DNA of 64,000 nt from Janthinobacterium agaricidamnosum (GTDB lineage: Bacteria > Pseudomonadota > Gammaproteobacteria > Burkholderiales > Burkholderiaceae_D): NCBI RefSeq assembly GCF_003667705.1, contig NZ_CP033019.1:558001-622000 (forward strand). The letters run 5' to 3'. The notes under the pieces were generated by a model. The model made no database searches and was not told where the DNA came from. It worked only from the letters and a program-made list of their open reading frames with translations. Position 1 is the stretch's first letter. Every line of letters begins with the position of its first letter. Shown here piece by piece: positions 37,228-51,440 of the stretch. A program made the translations under genes and the position numbers.

Positions 37228-38979
37228 GTGCAGAAAAAAATCATGGGGATACTCATCGGTTTGGGTGTGGCATCGCTGGCCCAGGCGGCCGATGTGGGCA
37301 ATGTCACCACCGCCATGCTCGACAGCACGGCGAAGAATCCGTCCAGCGTGCTGTCGTTCGGCATGGGCACGCAGGGCCAGCGCTATTCGCCGTTGACGCA
37401 GATCAATGACAAGACCGTGGCCAAGCTGGTGCCGGCCTGGTCGTTCTCGTTTGGCGGCGAAAAACAGCGGGGCCAGGAATCGCAGCCGTTGATTCACAAC
37501 GGCAAGATGTTCGTCACGGCATCGTATTCGCGCATCTTTGCCGTCGACCTGAAAACGGGCGCCAAGCTGTGGAAATATGAGCATCGCTTGCCGGACGGCA
37601 TCATGCCCTGCTGCGACGTGGTCAACCGCGGCGCCGCCCTGTACGGCAACCTGGTGATCTTCGGCACGCTCGACGCCTACCTGGTGGCGCTGGACCAGAA
37701 TACGGGCAAGATCGTCTGGAAGGAGAAAGTCGACGACTATGCGGCCGGTTACTCGATGACGGCGGCGCCGCTGATCGCCGAAGGTTTGCTGCTGACGGGC
37801 GTGTCGGGGGGCGAATTCGGCATCGTCGGCCGGGTCGAGGCGCGCAACCCGATGACGGGCGACCTCGTGTGGAGCCGTCCGACGGTGGAGGGCCATATGG
37901 GCCACCGCTACGACAAGGACGGCAAGGCCATCGATAACGGCGTATCCGGCACTGTGAACAAAACCTGGCCGGGCGACCTGTGGAAAACGGGCGGCGCCTC
38001 GACATGGATGGGCGGCACCTACGATCCGCAGACCAAGCTCGCGTATTTCGGCACGGGCAACCCGGCGCCGTGGAACAGCCATCTGCGTCCCGGCGACAAC
38101 CTGTACTCGTCGTCCACCGTGGCGCTGGACGTGAAAACGGGGCAGATCAAGTGGGCGTATCAGAATACGCCGAACGATGCCTGGGATTTCGACGGCGCCA
38201 ACGAGTTCGTCACCTTCGACATGGATGGCAAGCGCTACGGTGGCAAGGCTGACCGCAACGGTTTCTTCTACGTCATCGATGCGGCCAACGGCAAGCTGCA
38301 GAATGCCTTTCCGTTCGTCAAGAAAATCACCTGGGCCAGCAGCATCGACCTGAAGACGGGCCGGCCGAACTATATCGCAGCCGGCCGCCCTGGCGACCCG
38401 ACCAAGGGAGAAGAAGGCAAGAAGGGTTCGACCGTGTTTGCCGCGCCGGCTTTCCTCGGTGCAAAAAACCAGATGCCGATGGCGTACTCGCCGCAAACCA
38501 AGCTGTTCTACGTGCCCGCAAATGAATGGGGCATGGATATCTGGAACGAGCCGATTAGCTACAAGAAGGGCGGCGCCTTCCTCGGCGCCGGTTTTACCAT
38601 CAAGCCCTTGTTTGACGACTACATTGGCGCCATGCGCGCCATCGATCCGAAGACGGGCAAGATCGTCTGGGAAATCAAGAACAACGCGCCGCTGTGGGGC
38701 GGCGTGATGAGCACGGCCGGTAATCTGGTGTTCTACGGCACGCCGGAAGGCTTCCTGAAAGCCGTCGACGCGAAGACGGGCAAGGAGCTGTGGAAATTCC
38801 AGACGGGTTCCGGCGTCGTGGCGCCGCCCGTCACCTGGCAGGATGGCGACACGCAATACGTGGCCGTCGTCTCCGGCTGGGGCGGCGCCGTGCCGCTGTG
38901 GGGCGGCGAGGTGGCGAAGAAGGTCAACTTCCTGGAACAGGGCGGTTCCGTGTGGGTCTTCAAGCTGGCGTCGAAGTAA
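37228..38979 (+). CDS. PQQ-dependent alcohol dehydrogenase, probable lanthanide type (PedH-like)
   Basis: A 583-residue periplasmic quinoprotein: signal peptide ending SLAQA, then an eight-bladed propeller with tryptophan-docking repeats ([50 protein letters not shown]). The vicinal disulfide C128-C129 ([10 protein letters not shown]) over PQQ is present. The catalytic aspartate D320 is followed two residues later by D322 (AWDFDGANE). In this family an Asp at that place is the marker of lanthanide-dependent enzymes, and Ala/Ser/Thr of calcium enzymes. I prefer GTG 37228, because AGGGAG is 6 nt upstream; the ATG at 37222 abuts it. It probably oxidises ethanol or similar alcohols and reduces PedF. 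Metal preference is inference from one residue. Confidence 0.92.
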   Translation: MQKKIMGILIGLGVASLAQAADVGNVTTAMLDSTAKNPSSVLSFGMGTQGQRYSPLTQINDKTVAKLVPAWSFSFGGEKQRGQESQPLIHNGKMFVTASYSRIFAVDLKTGAKLWKYEHRLPDGIMPCCDVVNRGAALYGNLVIFGTLDAYLVALDQNTGKIVWKEKVDDYAAGYSMTAAPLIAEGLLLTGVSGGEFGIVGRVEARNPMTGDLVWSRPTVEGHMGHRYDKDGKAIDNGVSGTVNKTWPGDLWKTGGASTWMGGTYDPQTKLAYFGTGNPAPWNSHLRPGDNLYSSSTVALDVKTGQIKWAYQNTPNDAWDFDGANEFVTFDMDGKRYGGKADRNGFFYVIDAANGKLQNAFPFVKKITWASSIDLKTGRPNYIAAGRPGDPTKGEEGKKGSTVFAAPAFLGAKNQMPMAYSPQTKLFYVPANEWGMDIWNEPISYKKGGAFLGAGFTIKPLFDDYIGAMRAIDPKTGKIVWEIKNNAPLWGGVMSTAGNLVFYGTPEGFLKAVDAKTGKELWKFQTGSGVVAPPVTWQDGDTQYVAVVSGWGGAVPLWGGEVAKKVNFLEQGGSVWVFKLASK

Positions 38980-39042
38980 CGGGGTGAAGCGTCCGGGCCA
39001 CACGGATGGGTGTCTCCCTGTCCGCCGGGTGCTTTCTTTTTG

Positions 39043-39069
39043 CTGACGGCCCAGGCCGTCAGTTTTTTG
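39043..39069 (+). terminator. Intrinsic terminator after the alcohol dehydrogenase operon
   Basis: Stem CTGACGGC / GCCGTCAG (39043-39050, 39055-39062), loop CCAG, six T. Confidence 0.92.
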
Positions 39070-39187
39070 TTTACGCAGGCGTTCGATCAATGTGCCGGCG
39101 GTCAAAAAAGGAACACCGTGCGGGGCGATTGATCCGCTGCTGCACACGTCAAACACGTCATTTCTCTTTCTCCCTGTGAGCCGTGCT

Positions 39188-39203
39188 GGGCACGCTTATT
39201 GCC
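39188..39203 (+). promoter_or_regulatory. Sigma-54 promoter of the porin-NosR-like-ApbE unit
   Basis: GGGCACGCTTATTGCC, GG (39189-39190) and GC (39201-39202) ten bases apart, 64 bp before the porin ATG. A GGAACA half-site is at 39110-39115. Confidence 0.7.
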
Positions 39204-39266
39204 AAAGCTTGAGGTACATCAATCACTGATGTGCACACTAAAAACAGAGAAGAAAGAGGAGACGCA

Positions 39267-40427
39267 ATGAACACATTGAGCAAGCTGGGGAGCGTGGGTG
39301 TCATGACAATCGCAGCGGTGGGGCAGGCGCAAGCCGTCGATATCAAGGCGGGCGACTGGACCGTGTCGGTAGGCGGCATCGTCAACGCCTATTACACGCA
39401 AGTGTCGTGTTCGGGCGATGCCGTGGGCGGGCTGGCGCTGGGAGGCCAGGCGCTCGGTTGCGGCGGCGAAAAGGACCGCACCACCATCGGCAACGGCTTG
39501 CTGCCGAATGGCTTGATCACCTCGGCAAGCTCGCGCCTGGGCGAGTACGACGTGAAAGCCTTGATCGGTATCTACAACTCGACGGCCACGGACAGCGCCA
39601 TCAGCCAGAACAGCGTGGTCGACGTGCGCCAGGCTTTCTTTACGTTCGGCAATGCGGAAATGGGCACCTTCAAGCTGGGCCGCGACTACGGCATCTTCGG
39701 CGCGAATGCGATCCTGTCCGATATGACCTTGTTGGGCTCGGGCGCACCGGTGCAGGCGACACAGCGGGGCCGCGTGACCCTGGGCCATATCGGCGCCGGC
39801 TATACCTATCTGGGTAACTATGGCCAGATCATGTACAGCACGCCGAAGTCCAGCGGTTTTGGCGCCGACGTGGCGCTGGTCAGCCCCGTTTCCGATACGC
39901 CCATCGTGGCAGGTTCGACCTATTCTTCGAAGTCGAGTCCGCAAGTGCAGGCGCAGCTGACGTATGCGCAGGAGGGCTTGAAAGCCTGGCTCGGCGTGAA
40001 GTCGCAAAAATTCACATCGAAAACGCCTGGCGTCGATGACCTGACCATGCGCGGCGTGGAAGTGGGCGGCTCGTACCAGATGGGACCGGCTGGCGTGCTG
40101 CTCAATTTCCAGGGCGGCAAGGGATTGGGCATTCTCTCCGATGCGGACCAGGGCGATACCAAATCGAAGAACTGGCTGCTGCAAGGCACGTATAAAACGA
40201 CGGACAAGCTGAAGCTGGGCTTGTCCTACGGCATCAGCAAGAACGACGACAACACGGCCGGCACGGGCGGTTTGAAGTCGAACGCCAACCTGACCCTCGG
40301 TGCGTATTACTCGCTCAACAGTGCGATCACCCTCGTGGGCGAGCTGGGCCAGACGCGCTCGAAAGGCTTTACGGGCGGCGAAGCGAAGATGAATGGCGTA
40401 TCCCTGGGCGGCATTATTTTCTTCTAA
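39267..40427 (+). CDS. Outer-membrane porin-like beta-barrel protein
   Basis: A 386-residue exported protein with signal peptide (ending GQAQA at about residue 23) and alternating, aromatic/Gly-rich strands typical of a Gram-negative porin: DWTVSVGGIVNAYYTQV, RLGEYDVKALIGIYNS, QAFFTFGNAEMGTFKLGRDYGIFG, and a C-terminus ending GGIIFF with terminal Phe. A DYGIFG motif after the GRD loop resembles general porins of betaproteobacteria. It has a strong ribosome-binding site (AGAGGAG). Context suggests a channel for alcohols or related substrates; specificity is unknown. NosR-like and ApbE-like genes follow, 48 nt and then overlapping. Confidence 0.85.
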   Translation: MNTLSKLGSVGVMTIAAVGQAQAVDIKAGDWTVSVGGIVNAYYTQVSCSGDAVGGLALGGQALGCGGEKDRTTIGNGLLPNGLITSASSRLGEYDVKALIGIYNSTATDSAISQNSVVDVRQAFFTFGNAEMGTFKLGRDYGIFGANAILSDMTLLGSGAPVQATQRGRVTLGHIGAGYTYLGNYGQIMYSTPKSSGFGADVALVSPVSDTPIVAGSTYSSKSSPQVQAQLTYAQEGLKAWLGVKSQKFTSKTPGVDDLTMRGVEVGGSYQMGPAGVLLNFQGGKGLGILSDADQGDTKSKNWLLQGTYKTTDKLKLGLSYGISKNDDNTAGTGGLKSNANLTLGAYYSLNSAITLVGELGQTRSKGFTGGEAKMNGVSLGGIIFF

Positions 40428-40475
40428 CCAATGAATGCGGCGCCGGAAGCTGCGGCGCCGCACGGAGTGCAATGC

Positions 40476-42587
40476 ATGCGGATAATGCGGTTATTCATCG
40501 GATGCTGGCTATTCCTGTTTATCCTGGGACAGGCGTGGGCAGGCGTGCTCACCAAAGCCGAGCTGGCGCGGCGCTTCCCTGCGCCCCTCGTCGTCGGCGA
40601 CAAGGAAGCCGAGCTGCCCGTCTGGCCCCTGTTCAAGCAAAACGCCACGGCCACCGAGCTGGTCGGCTATGTCTTTGAGTCGGTGGACCTGGCGCCGATT
40701 CCCGGCTTTTCCGGTGTGCCCGTCAATTTATTGATCGCCATCAATCCTCAGGGTAGTTTTCTGGACGTATCCGTGCTGTCGCAGCACGAACCCGTGTTTC
40801 TCGATGGCCTAGGTGAAGCGCCGCTGTTCCAGTTCGTCAAACAGTACCAGGGCCTGTCGTTGAAACAGAATATCGCCATCGATGCCAGGAAGAAGCGCGC
40901 CGCCGATGCCACGCACGCCGATATCGACGGCGTGTCGAAGGCGACGGCCTCCGTGCGCATCATCAACCAGAGCGTGCTGGCGTCCGCCTTGAAAGTGTCG
41001 CGCAAGAAACTCGGCTTTGCGCAGGGGCGCGATCCGGACCAGATCGCCCGCATCCGCATGGACGTGTTCGAGAAACTCAGCGTGGCAAAGATGCTTGAGC
41101 AGGGCTTGATCCAGCATGTGCGCCTGAGCAACAAGGACGTCGAAACCCTGTTTGCCGGCAGTCCCGGCGCGGGACTCGATGCCGAGGCGCAGCGCGAGCC
41201 GGACGGCCTGTTCATCGATCTGTATCTGGCCTATGTCTCCGTGCCCACGGTGGGACGCAATCTGTTGACGGAACGCAGCTGGAACAAGCTGCGCAACCGG
41301 CTCGACGAGGACGACCACGCCATCCTCGTCATGTCGCGCGGGCGCTACAGCGTGCTGGGCGACGATTTCGTGCGCGGCACCGTGCCGGACCGGTTGTTGC
41401 TGAAGCAGGATGGCTTGCCCATCGACATGCGCGACCTGGACTTGGAATTGAGCCTGTCCGATGCGGGACCGTTACCAACGGAAAATATTGCCGTATTCCG
41501 TGTCATCAGCCAGGCGGGGCTCGATGCAGCCAGCCCGCTGGCATTTTCTCTCCCCATCACGCGCAGCAAGGGCATCGTGTATCCGGAACGCATCGCGCGC
41601 AACGTCGATTTCAGCTACCGTCTGCCGGCCGGGTTTTATACGGCGCCGCAAGGCAACGATGCCAGCTGGCGCGGCACGTGGAAGGGGCGCCAGACTGAGC
41701 TGTTGATCTTGCTGGCCGGGCTGGCGCTGCTGGCCGGCGCCTTGGCCTGGCAGAAACGCCTGGTGCGTAATGGCCGGCAATTTGCATGGTTCCGCCGCCT
41801 GTTCCTGTTGTTGACCATCGGCTTCATCGGCTATTACGCCCAGGGGCAATTGTCGATCGTCAACATCACAGGGCTGATCCAGGCGCTGCTGGCGGGGCGC
41901 AGCCTGGGCTTTTTCCTGTTCGATCCGATGACGGTGATTCTCTGGGCTTTCGTTCTGCTCAGCCTGTTCATTTGGGGCCGCGGCACGTTTTGCGGCTGGC
42001 TGTGTCCGTTTGGCGCCCTGCAGGAATTCACGGGCAAGCTGGGCCAGTGGCTGCGCTTGCCGCAGTGGAAGATCAAGCCGCGCCTCGATGGGCGCTTGAA
42101 ATGGATCAAGTATGGCTTGCTGGCGGCCATTCTGGCCAGCAGCATGTTTTCCAGCCAGATCACGGACAAGCTGGTGGAACTGGAACCGTTCAAGACGGCC
42201 ATCACCCTGAACTTCGTGCGCGCCTGGCCCTTCGTCGCGTATGCCGTGGGCTTGCTGTTGCTCAGCAGTGTTTCCTACAAATTCTTTTGCCGCTACCTGT
42301 GCCCGTTCGGTGCGGCGCTGGCGCTGCTGGGACGCTTTCGCCTGTTCAACTGGATTCCGCGCCGCAAGGAATGCGGCACGCCATGCCAGACTTGCCGCCA
42401 CCGTTGCGAGTATCACGCCATCGCGCCGAGCGGCAAAGTCGATTATGGCGAATGTTTCCAGTGCATGGATTGCGTGGTGATTTACGCCAGCGATGAAAAA
42501 TGCGCACCCTTGATGCTGGAAATCAAGCGCGCCCGTACCATTCCCATCGTCCGGGCCACGGCAGAGGAGAGCAGCAATGCAGCGTAG
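40476..42587 (+). CDS. NosR-like membrane flavo-iron-sulfur protein
   Basis: A 703-residue protein. Signal/first helix (1-22), periplasmic FMN-binding-type domain to about residue 390, then membrane helices with two polyferredoxin-type motifs in loops, FCGWLCPFGALQEF and FCRYLCPFGAALAL. The cytoplasmic end has [4Fe-4S]-type clusters CGTPCQTCRHRC and CFQCMDC with a later Cys-Pro. This is the NosR/NapH architecture for moving electrons across the inner membrane. The likely flavinylation motif reads DGVSKAT (D151-T157), with Lys where Gly is usual. I use the ATG at 40476 because GGAG lies 8 nt upstream. The gene overlaps the ApbE-like gene by 11 nt. No nosZ, nosD or nap gene is present, so the partner is unknown. 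Confidence 0.88.
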   Translation: MRIMRLFIGCWLFLFILGQAWAGVLTKAELARRFPAPLVVGDKEAELPVWPLFKQNATATELVGYVFESVDLAPIPGFSGVPVNLLIAINPQGSFLDVSVLSQHEPVFLDGLGEAPLFQFVKQYQGLSLKQNIAIDARKKRAADATHADIDGVSKATASVRIINQSVLASALKVSRKKLGFAQGRDPDQIARIRMDVFEKLSVAKMLEQGLIQHVRLSNKDVETLFAGSPGAGLDAEAQREPDGLFIDLYLAYVSVPTVGRNLLTERSWNKLRNRLDEDDHAILVMSRGRYSVLGDDFVRGTVPDRLLLKQDGLPIDMRDLDLELSLSDAGPLPTENIAVFRVISQAGLDAASPLAFSLPITRSKGIVYPERIARNVDFSYRLPAGFYTAPQGNDASWRGTWKGRQTELLILLAGLALLAGALAWQKRLVRNGRQFAWFRRLFLLLTIGFIGYYAQGQLSIVNITGLIQALLAGRSLGFFLFDPMTVILWAFVLLSLFIWGRGTFCGWLCPFGALQEFTGKLGQWLRLPQWKIKPRLDGRLKWIKYGLLAAILASSMFSSQITDKLVELEPFKTAITLNFVRAWPFVAYAVGLLLLSSVSYKFFCRYLCPFGAALALLGRFRLFNWIPRRKECGTPCQTCRHRCEYHAIAPSGKVDYGECFQCMDCVVIYASDEKCAPLMLEIKRARTIPIVRATAEESSNAA

Positions 42588-43587
42588 AACCTTTATTTCC
42601 GCAGCGATTGGCAGCGTGGCCGGCATGGCGGGCGTGATCTTGCCTGGCAGTATGGCGCGCGGCACGGCTACGGCATCCGGCGTGCGCCCTTATCAAGGTG
42701 CCGCCCTGGCGTTTGGCACGACGGTCGCCGTCACCGTGTTGCATCACGACCAGCGCCAGGCCGAACTGGCCATCGAAGACGCCTTGCATGCGGCCAGGAG
42801 TGTCGACCGCCTGATGAGCATTTACAGTCCTGCCAGCCAAGTCTTCCAGCTGAACCGCGATGGCCGCCTGGCCCGGCCGAATGCCCATCTGCTGACGGTG
42901 CTGGCGCAGGCGCAAGCCTTGTCGCAATGGAGCGACGGGGCGTTTGATATCACCGTGCAACCCTTATGGCAGCTGTTTCGGTCGGCGGCAGACCTGGCGA
43001 GCCTGCCTGCGGAAGCATCGCGCCGCGAAGCGCAGGCGCGGGTAGGCTGGCGGCAACTGGCATGGGATCGCCGCGAAGTGCGTTTTCTTCAGCCCGGTAT
43101 GGCGTTGACCTTGAATGGCCTGGCGCAAGGCTATGCGGCCGACGTGGCGCTGGCGGCCGTGCAGGCGCGCGGCATACGGCACGCGCTGCTCGACACGGGC
43201 GAGTTCATTGCGCGCGGACAGCGCTCCGTGCGCCGTCCGTGGACCCTGGGCATCCAGGACCCGCGTGATGCGGAAATCCTGGCGGCCACCTTGAAAGTGG
43301 AGGGGCGCAGCGTGGCCACGTCGGGCGATTACGAATGCACGTTTACGCCCGACTTCGTGCATCACCACATCTTCGATCCTGCGAAAGGCGATTCGCCGGG
43401 CGAACTGGCCAGCGTGACCGTGCTGGCGCCTACCGGCTTGCTGGCCGATGGCTTGTCGACGACCTTCATGGTGACGGGGGCCGCGCGTGCGCATGCGATG
43501 GCCGCGCACATGCAGGGCGTTGACCTGATGACCATCGACAAGTCGGGCCAGCGCAAGATGTCGCCCGGCTTTCCCCGTCTACTCTAG
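42577..43587 (+). CDS. ApbE-like FAD:protein FMN transferase
   Basis: A 336-residue exported ApbE-family protein. The N-terminus MQRRTFISAAIGSVAG carries a twin-arginine motif, so Tat export already folded is likely. Family segments are ARSVDRLMSIYSPASQVFQLN, SDGAFDITVQPLWQLF, LNGLAQGYAADVALA (the Gly-Ala-rich flavin site), LLDTGEFIARG and the late VATSGDYECTF...HHIFDP and LADGLSTTFMV with the metal-ligand Asp. It would attach FMN covalently to a Thr/Ser of its partner, presumably the overlapping NosR-like protein. It ends one base from the convergent regulator gene. Confidence 0.9.
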   Translation: MQRRTFISAAIGSVAGMAGVILPGSMARGTATASGVRPYQGAALAFGTTVAVTVLHHDQRQAELAIEDALHAARSVDRLMSIYSPASQVFQLNRDGRLARPNAHLLTVLAQAQALSQWSDGAFDITVQPLWQLFRSAADLASLPAEASRREAQARVGWRQLAWDRREVRFLQPGMALTLNGLAQGYAADVALAAVQARGIRHALLDTGEFIARGQRSVRRPWTLGIQDPRDAEILAATLKVEGRSVATSGDYECTFTPDFVHHHIFDPAKGDSPGELASVTVLAPTGLLADGLSTTFMVTGAARAHAMAAHMQGVDLMTIDKSGQRKMSPGFPRLL

Positions 43588-43588
43588 G

Positions 43589-45577
43589 CTATTTCAGGTG
43601 CGGCACCTTGCGATAGATCGTGTTGCGCGACACGCCCAGGGCCCGCGCCGTGGCCGAGACGTTGCCGCCGTGGGCATCAAGCGACTTGAGGATCACGCTT
43701 TGCTCCATCTCTTCCAGGTTGGCGCCGGCTGCGATCATGCGGTCCGTGCTGGCACTGGCGGCAGTCGCTTGCGTCATCTCAATATCGTCGAGGAAATCGT
43801 CGGGCATGTGGCGCAAACAGATTTCATGCTCGTCGCCCGCCATGACGATGGCTGTGCGCAGCAGATTGGTCAGTTGGCGGAAATTGCCTGGCCATTTATG
43901 CTGGTGGAACAGGCGCAGGATGTCAGGGGCCACCGTGTAGCGCGTGTCGGGCGCTTCCGTCGCGAGGATTTTCTTCACGACCGTGTCGAGGTCCGTGCGC
44001 TCGCGCAGGGGCGGCAGTTTCACCACCAGGCCATTCAATCGGTAATACAAGTCTTCGCGGAATAGTCCCTTCGCCATGCGTTCGCGCAAGTTGTGATTCG
44101 TGGCGCAAATGAGTTCCACATTGACGGTGATCGATTTGCTGCTGCCCAGCGGCGTGACCATGCGTTCCTGCAGCACGCGCAATAGCCGTGCCTGCAAGCC
44201 GAAAGGCATGTCGCCGATTTCGTCGAGGAACAGGGTACCGCCATTGGCTTGTAGGATCTTGCCGATCGCCCCTTTCTTGCGCGCGCCCGTAAACGCCCCG
44301 TCTTCATAGCCGAACAGTTCGGACTCGATCAGGGTTTCCGGGATCGACGCGCAATTGACGGCAATAAACGGTCCCATGGCCCGTGGCGAATCGTTATGGA
44401 TGGCTTGCGCCAGCAATTCCTTGCCCGTGCCTGTTTCGCCCATGACGAGGATGGGAATATCGCGCCCCAATACCTTGTTGACCTTTTCGATCACCAGTTC
44501 CAGTTGCGGATCGCCCGTGCGCAGGTAGCGCAGGCCAGACAGGCGGCGCGCCGCGTTGGCCGCATGGCTGGCGGGTGCGGGAACCTGGGCCGGCACGGCG
44601 TTGATATCGCTGTGATCGGTGCTGGCAGTAAAACCGTGCTGGAAGACGCTATTGGACAGGCGCAACTGCGCGCGCCCATACACGCGCACGCCGCTGTGCA
44701 TGCACAGGTTCAGCAAACCGGGTGAGGCCGTGCGGTAATGCTCGTACAGGGCGGACACTGGCAAGCCGAACAGGGAGCTGAACGTGTGCGATTGTAGTGC
44801 GGCAAATGACAGGCCCAACTGGAACAAGCCATTCTTGTTGGCCGATAAGAACCGCCCACCCGGTGTGAACGAGGCGATGCCTTCCATCAATGTGCCGATG
44901 AATTCGGGGCGCGCGTGGAAGTGCACGGTGATGGCGTCTTCGAAGGTGGCGGAAAACAGCTGATTTTCGATCATCAGGGCCGACATGCGCACGAGGGCCA
45001 TCGTATGCTTGTGAAAACTGCGCTGGTCGCTCGAGACGTCCAGCACGCCGATGACATTGCCCCGGTGGTCGGTAATCGGTGCCGCAGAACAAGTCAGAAA
45101 GTGATTGGCAGCCAGGTAATGCTGGTCCGCATGGACCAAAGTCGGTACTTTTTCCGTGATGGCCGTGCCGATGGCATTCGTGCCGCGGCTTTGTTCCGAC
45201 CACGCTACGCCTGGCTGCAGGGCAACGCGGTTTGCTTTCTCCAGGAAATCATCGTCGCCCAGCGAATGCACGATTACGCCATTGGCATCCGTCAAGATCA
45301 CCATATTGTGTGTGTTGACGATTTGCTGGTACAGGGTTTCCATCGCGGGCAGCGCGTGCGTGTGCAGCATGCGGTTTTGCTCTATCAGCAAGGACAGGTC
45401 GGATTTGCCGGCTGGCGTAAAGTCGGGCGTGGCCGTGGGCGACAGGCCAAAAGCGACGGAACGCTGATGGGACGTTTCGATGATGACGGGGACGTTGTCC
45501 TGTCCTGCCGGCAAAGTGTTCGCGTCCGCGATGGACGAAAACGGTGCGCTACGGTAAGTAGCTGATGGTTGATACAT
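43589..45577 (-). CDS. AcoR-like sigma-54-dependent transcriptional activator
   Basis: A 662-residue enhancer-binding protein (683 from the alternative ATG at 45640). Domains: GAF-type sensor (about 50-210, [51 protein letters not shown]), a PAS-like middle, AAA+ core with Walker [15 protein letters not shown] in [13 protein letters not shown], Walker [12 protein letters not shown], and a Fis-type helix-turn-helix at the end ([21 protein letters not shown]). I prefer 45577 for its GGAGG, though 10 nt away. It is probably the regulator of the six sigma-54 promoters around it. A minus-strand sigma-54 element at 45767-45752 suggests it is itself sigma-54 dependent. AcoR relatives sense small alcohols/ketones; the ligand is inferred. 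Confidence 0.9.
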   Translation of the reverse strand: MYQPSATYRSAPFSSIADANTLPAGQDNVPVIIETSHQRSVAFGLSPTATPDFTPAGKSDLSLLIEQNRMLHTHALPAMETLYQQIVNTHNMVILTDANGVIVHSLGDDDFLEKANRVALQPGVAWSEQSRGTNAIGTAITEKVPTLVHADQHYLAANHFLTCSAAPITDHRGNVIGVLDVSSDQRSFHKHTMALVRMSALMIENQLFSATFEDAITVHFHARPEFIGTLMEGIASFTPGGRFLSANKNGLFQLGLSFAALQSHTFSSLFGLPVSALYEHYRTASPGLLNLCMHSGVRVYGRAQLRLSNSVFQHGFTASTDHSDINAVPAQVPAPASHAANAARRLSGLRYLRTGDPQLELVIEKVNKVLGRDIPILVMGETGTGKELLAQAIHNDSPRAMGPFIAVNCASIPETLIESELFGYEDGAFTGARKKGAIGKILQANGGTLFLDEIGDMPFGLQARLLRVLQERMVTPLGSSKSITVNVELICATNHNLRERMAKGLFREDLYYRLNGLVVKLPPLRERTDLDTVVKKILATEAPDTRYTVAPDILRLFHQHKWPGNFRQLTNLLRTAIVMAGDEHEICLRHMPDDFLDDIEMTQATAASASTDRMIAAGANLEEMEQSVILKSLDAHGGNVSATARALGVSRNTIYRKVPHLK

Positions 45578-45751
45578 GATCTCGTTGCCTCCGTTGGGCC
45601 CTGTACTGCGGCGCTCTTTTGAATATCGAGAGTGTTCCATAATGTAGCACCTGTCACAAATGGGAGCAAAGCAAAGCGAGCCGGGCTGTCCCCAGTGTTG
45701 CTGCCAGGCCCAGAGTTGCTCTCATCAGTGGACAGTGCATGGGGCTGTATA

Positions 45752-45767
45752 AGCAAGTGCGGTGCCA
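45752..45767 (-). promoter_or_regulatory. Sigma-54 promoter of the AcoR-like regulator
   Basis: Minus strand TGGCACCGCACTTGCT, full consensus with GG-N10-GC spacing. It lies 30 bp from the -35 of rrn P1 on the other strand, and 112-175 bp from the regulator start, depending on which ATG is used. Confidence 0.8.
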
Positions 45768-45797
45768 GGGCCGTTTCACGGCGCGGGAAAATAGCCC

Positions 45798-45826
45798 TTG
45801 CGGCGCGCGCAGGGCAGGGCTATAAT
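45798..45826 (+). promoter_or_regulatory. rrn operon 2 promoter P1
   Basis: TTGCGG (45798-45803) and TATAAT (45821-45826), 17-bp spacing, same GC-rich discriminator as operon 1. The leader 45827-46181 holds P2 and boxA and no gene. Confidence 0.85.
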
Positions 45827-45884
45827 CCGCCCCCTCGCTGAACGACGCATGCAAATGCAGCGTGAAGCGAGAAAAAAGAAGGAG

Positions 45885-45913
45885 TTGACGGACGTAGCAA
45901 ATTGCTTCATACT
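45885..45913 (+). promoter_or_regulatory. rrn operon 2 putative promoter P2
   Basis: TTGACG (45885-45890) and CATACT (45908-45913), 17-bp spacing, conserved with operon 1. Confidence 0.55.
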
Positions 45914-45977
45914 CTTCCTTCTTCGCAGCTGACAAACACAACGCTTTGTCGATAGCGCGAAAGCAGTAACCGAATAC

Positions 45978-45992
45978 AGTTCTTTAACAATT
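45978..45992 (+). promoter_or_regulatory. boxA-like element, 16S leader, operon 2
   Basis: AGTTCTTTAACAAT, identical to the operon 1 leader element. Confidence 0.55.
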
Positions 45993-46181
45993 AACAGTCG
46001 ATAAGTGTGGACATTTGATGTAGTGCAGCAGTGATTTTCGGATCGCTGTAATACTTAAAATATCAAATGTTCACAAGAAATAATGAAATAGGATACTTCT
46101 TCGGAAGTAGCCTGTCAGTTTTTTGAGTGAGCGACCCGTCAGCAATGACGGTGCCGGTAAAACGGCAAAGTAACAGAGATT

Positions 46182-47715
<1,534 letters not shown>

Positions 47716-47810
47716 GAGTTTGCACGAACCGGTAACGGTTCACGCATCAAATGTTCACACTTATCGGCTGTTAGTCAAAGAAGAAACAGTAGTCGTAGAA
47801 GTTCCGCGTT

Positions 47811-47887
47811 GGGGCTGTAGCTCAGCTGGTTAGAGCACCGTGTTGATAACGCGGGGGTCGTTGGTTCGAGTCCAACCAGCCCTACCA
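47811..47887 (+). tRNA. tRNA-Ile (anticodon GAT), operon 2
   Basis: 77 nt, identical to the operon 1 copy, CCA encoded. Confidence 0.97.
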
Positions 47888-47994
47888 GTAAAAGCGTCAA
47901 ACGAAAGTACAAACCTACTTTCGTTTGGTTGATAGCTAAAAACCACTGGCAAAGCCAGATGATTTTTAGAGATCAAAGCCACGCAAGACCCATA

Positions 47995-48070
47995 GGGGGA
48001 TTAGCTCAGCTGGGAGAGCACCTGCTTTGCAAGCAGGGGGTCGTCGGTTCGATCCCGTCATCCTCCACCA
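47995..48070 (+). tRNA. tRNA-Ala (anticodon TGC), operon 2
   Basis: 76 nt, identical to the operon 1 copy. The spacer from tRNA-Ile is 107 nt here and contains the hairpin ACGAAAGTA...TACTTTCGT absent from operon 1. Confidence 0.97.
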
Positions 48071-48138
48071 AGTACTTTGAAAGTGCAAACGTAAGCCAGT
48101 CAGGTTTAGGTTTGATCTTTTAGCGATCAAAGCTGTTT

Positions 48139-48152
48139 CGTTCTTTAACAAT
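48139..48152 (+). promoter_or_regulatory. boxA-like element before 23S, operon 2
   Basis: CGTTCTTTAACAAT, as in operon 1. Confidence 0.5.
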
Positions 48153-48306
48153 CTGGAAGAAGTAAAGATTATTTATTGATCGGTTTGCCGTAAAACGCAG
48201 ATCGATGGGTAATGATTGTATGTATCAACAAACAAGCAACAACGTTGTACTTTCTTATCCCTGTAGCGCTCTTTTCGTTTGAAAGAATGAAGAGGCTAAC
48301 GTTATA

Positions 48307-51181
<2,875 letters not shown>

Positions 51182-51315
51182 ATAACCTTAGCAGGTACAG
51201 AGGATAAGACGGTACAACGTTGCGTGTGTGTTGATACCATTCATTACCCCAATCTTTGCTTCTTCCAGATTCATGGCCTTGTCGTCCTACAGGAGACAAG
51301 CGTCAGTACAAGTTA

Positions 51316-51431
51316 TGCCTGATGACCATAGCAAGTTGGTCCCACCCCTTCCCATCCCGAACAGGACCGTGAAACAACTTTGCGCCGATGATAGTGCTGC
51401 AACCAGTGTGAAAGTAGGTTATCGTCAGGCT
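51316..51431 (+). rRNA. rrf: 5S ribosomal RNA, operon 2
   Basis: About 115 nt, same sequence as the operon 1 copy by eye, with closing helix GCCTGATGAC/GTTATCGTCAGGC. Confidence 0.95.
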
Positions 51432-51440
51432 TGTTATACG

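Noticed and set aside
37135..39156. Minus-strand frame of 673 codons over the quinoprotein dehydrogenase
   Set aside because: Antisense shadow of a highly conserved enzyme; no domain resemblance.
40476..43587. Nitrous oxide reductase operon (nosR with maturation factor)
   Set aside because: No nosZ, nosD, nosF, nosY or nosL in the window; only the NosR-like architecture and ApbE are present.
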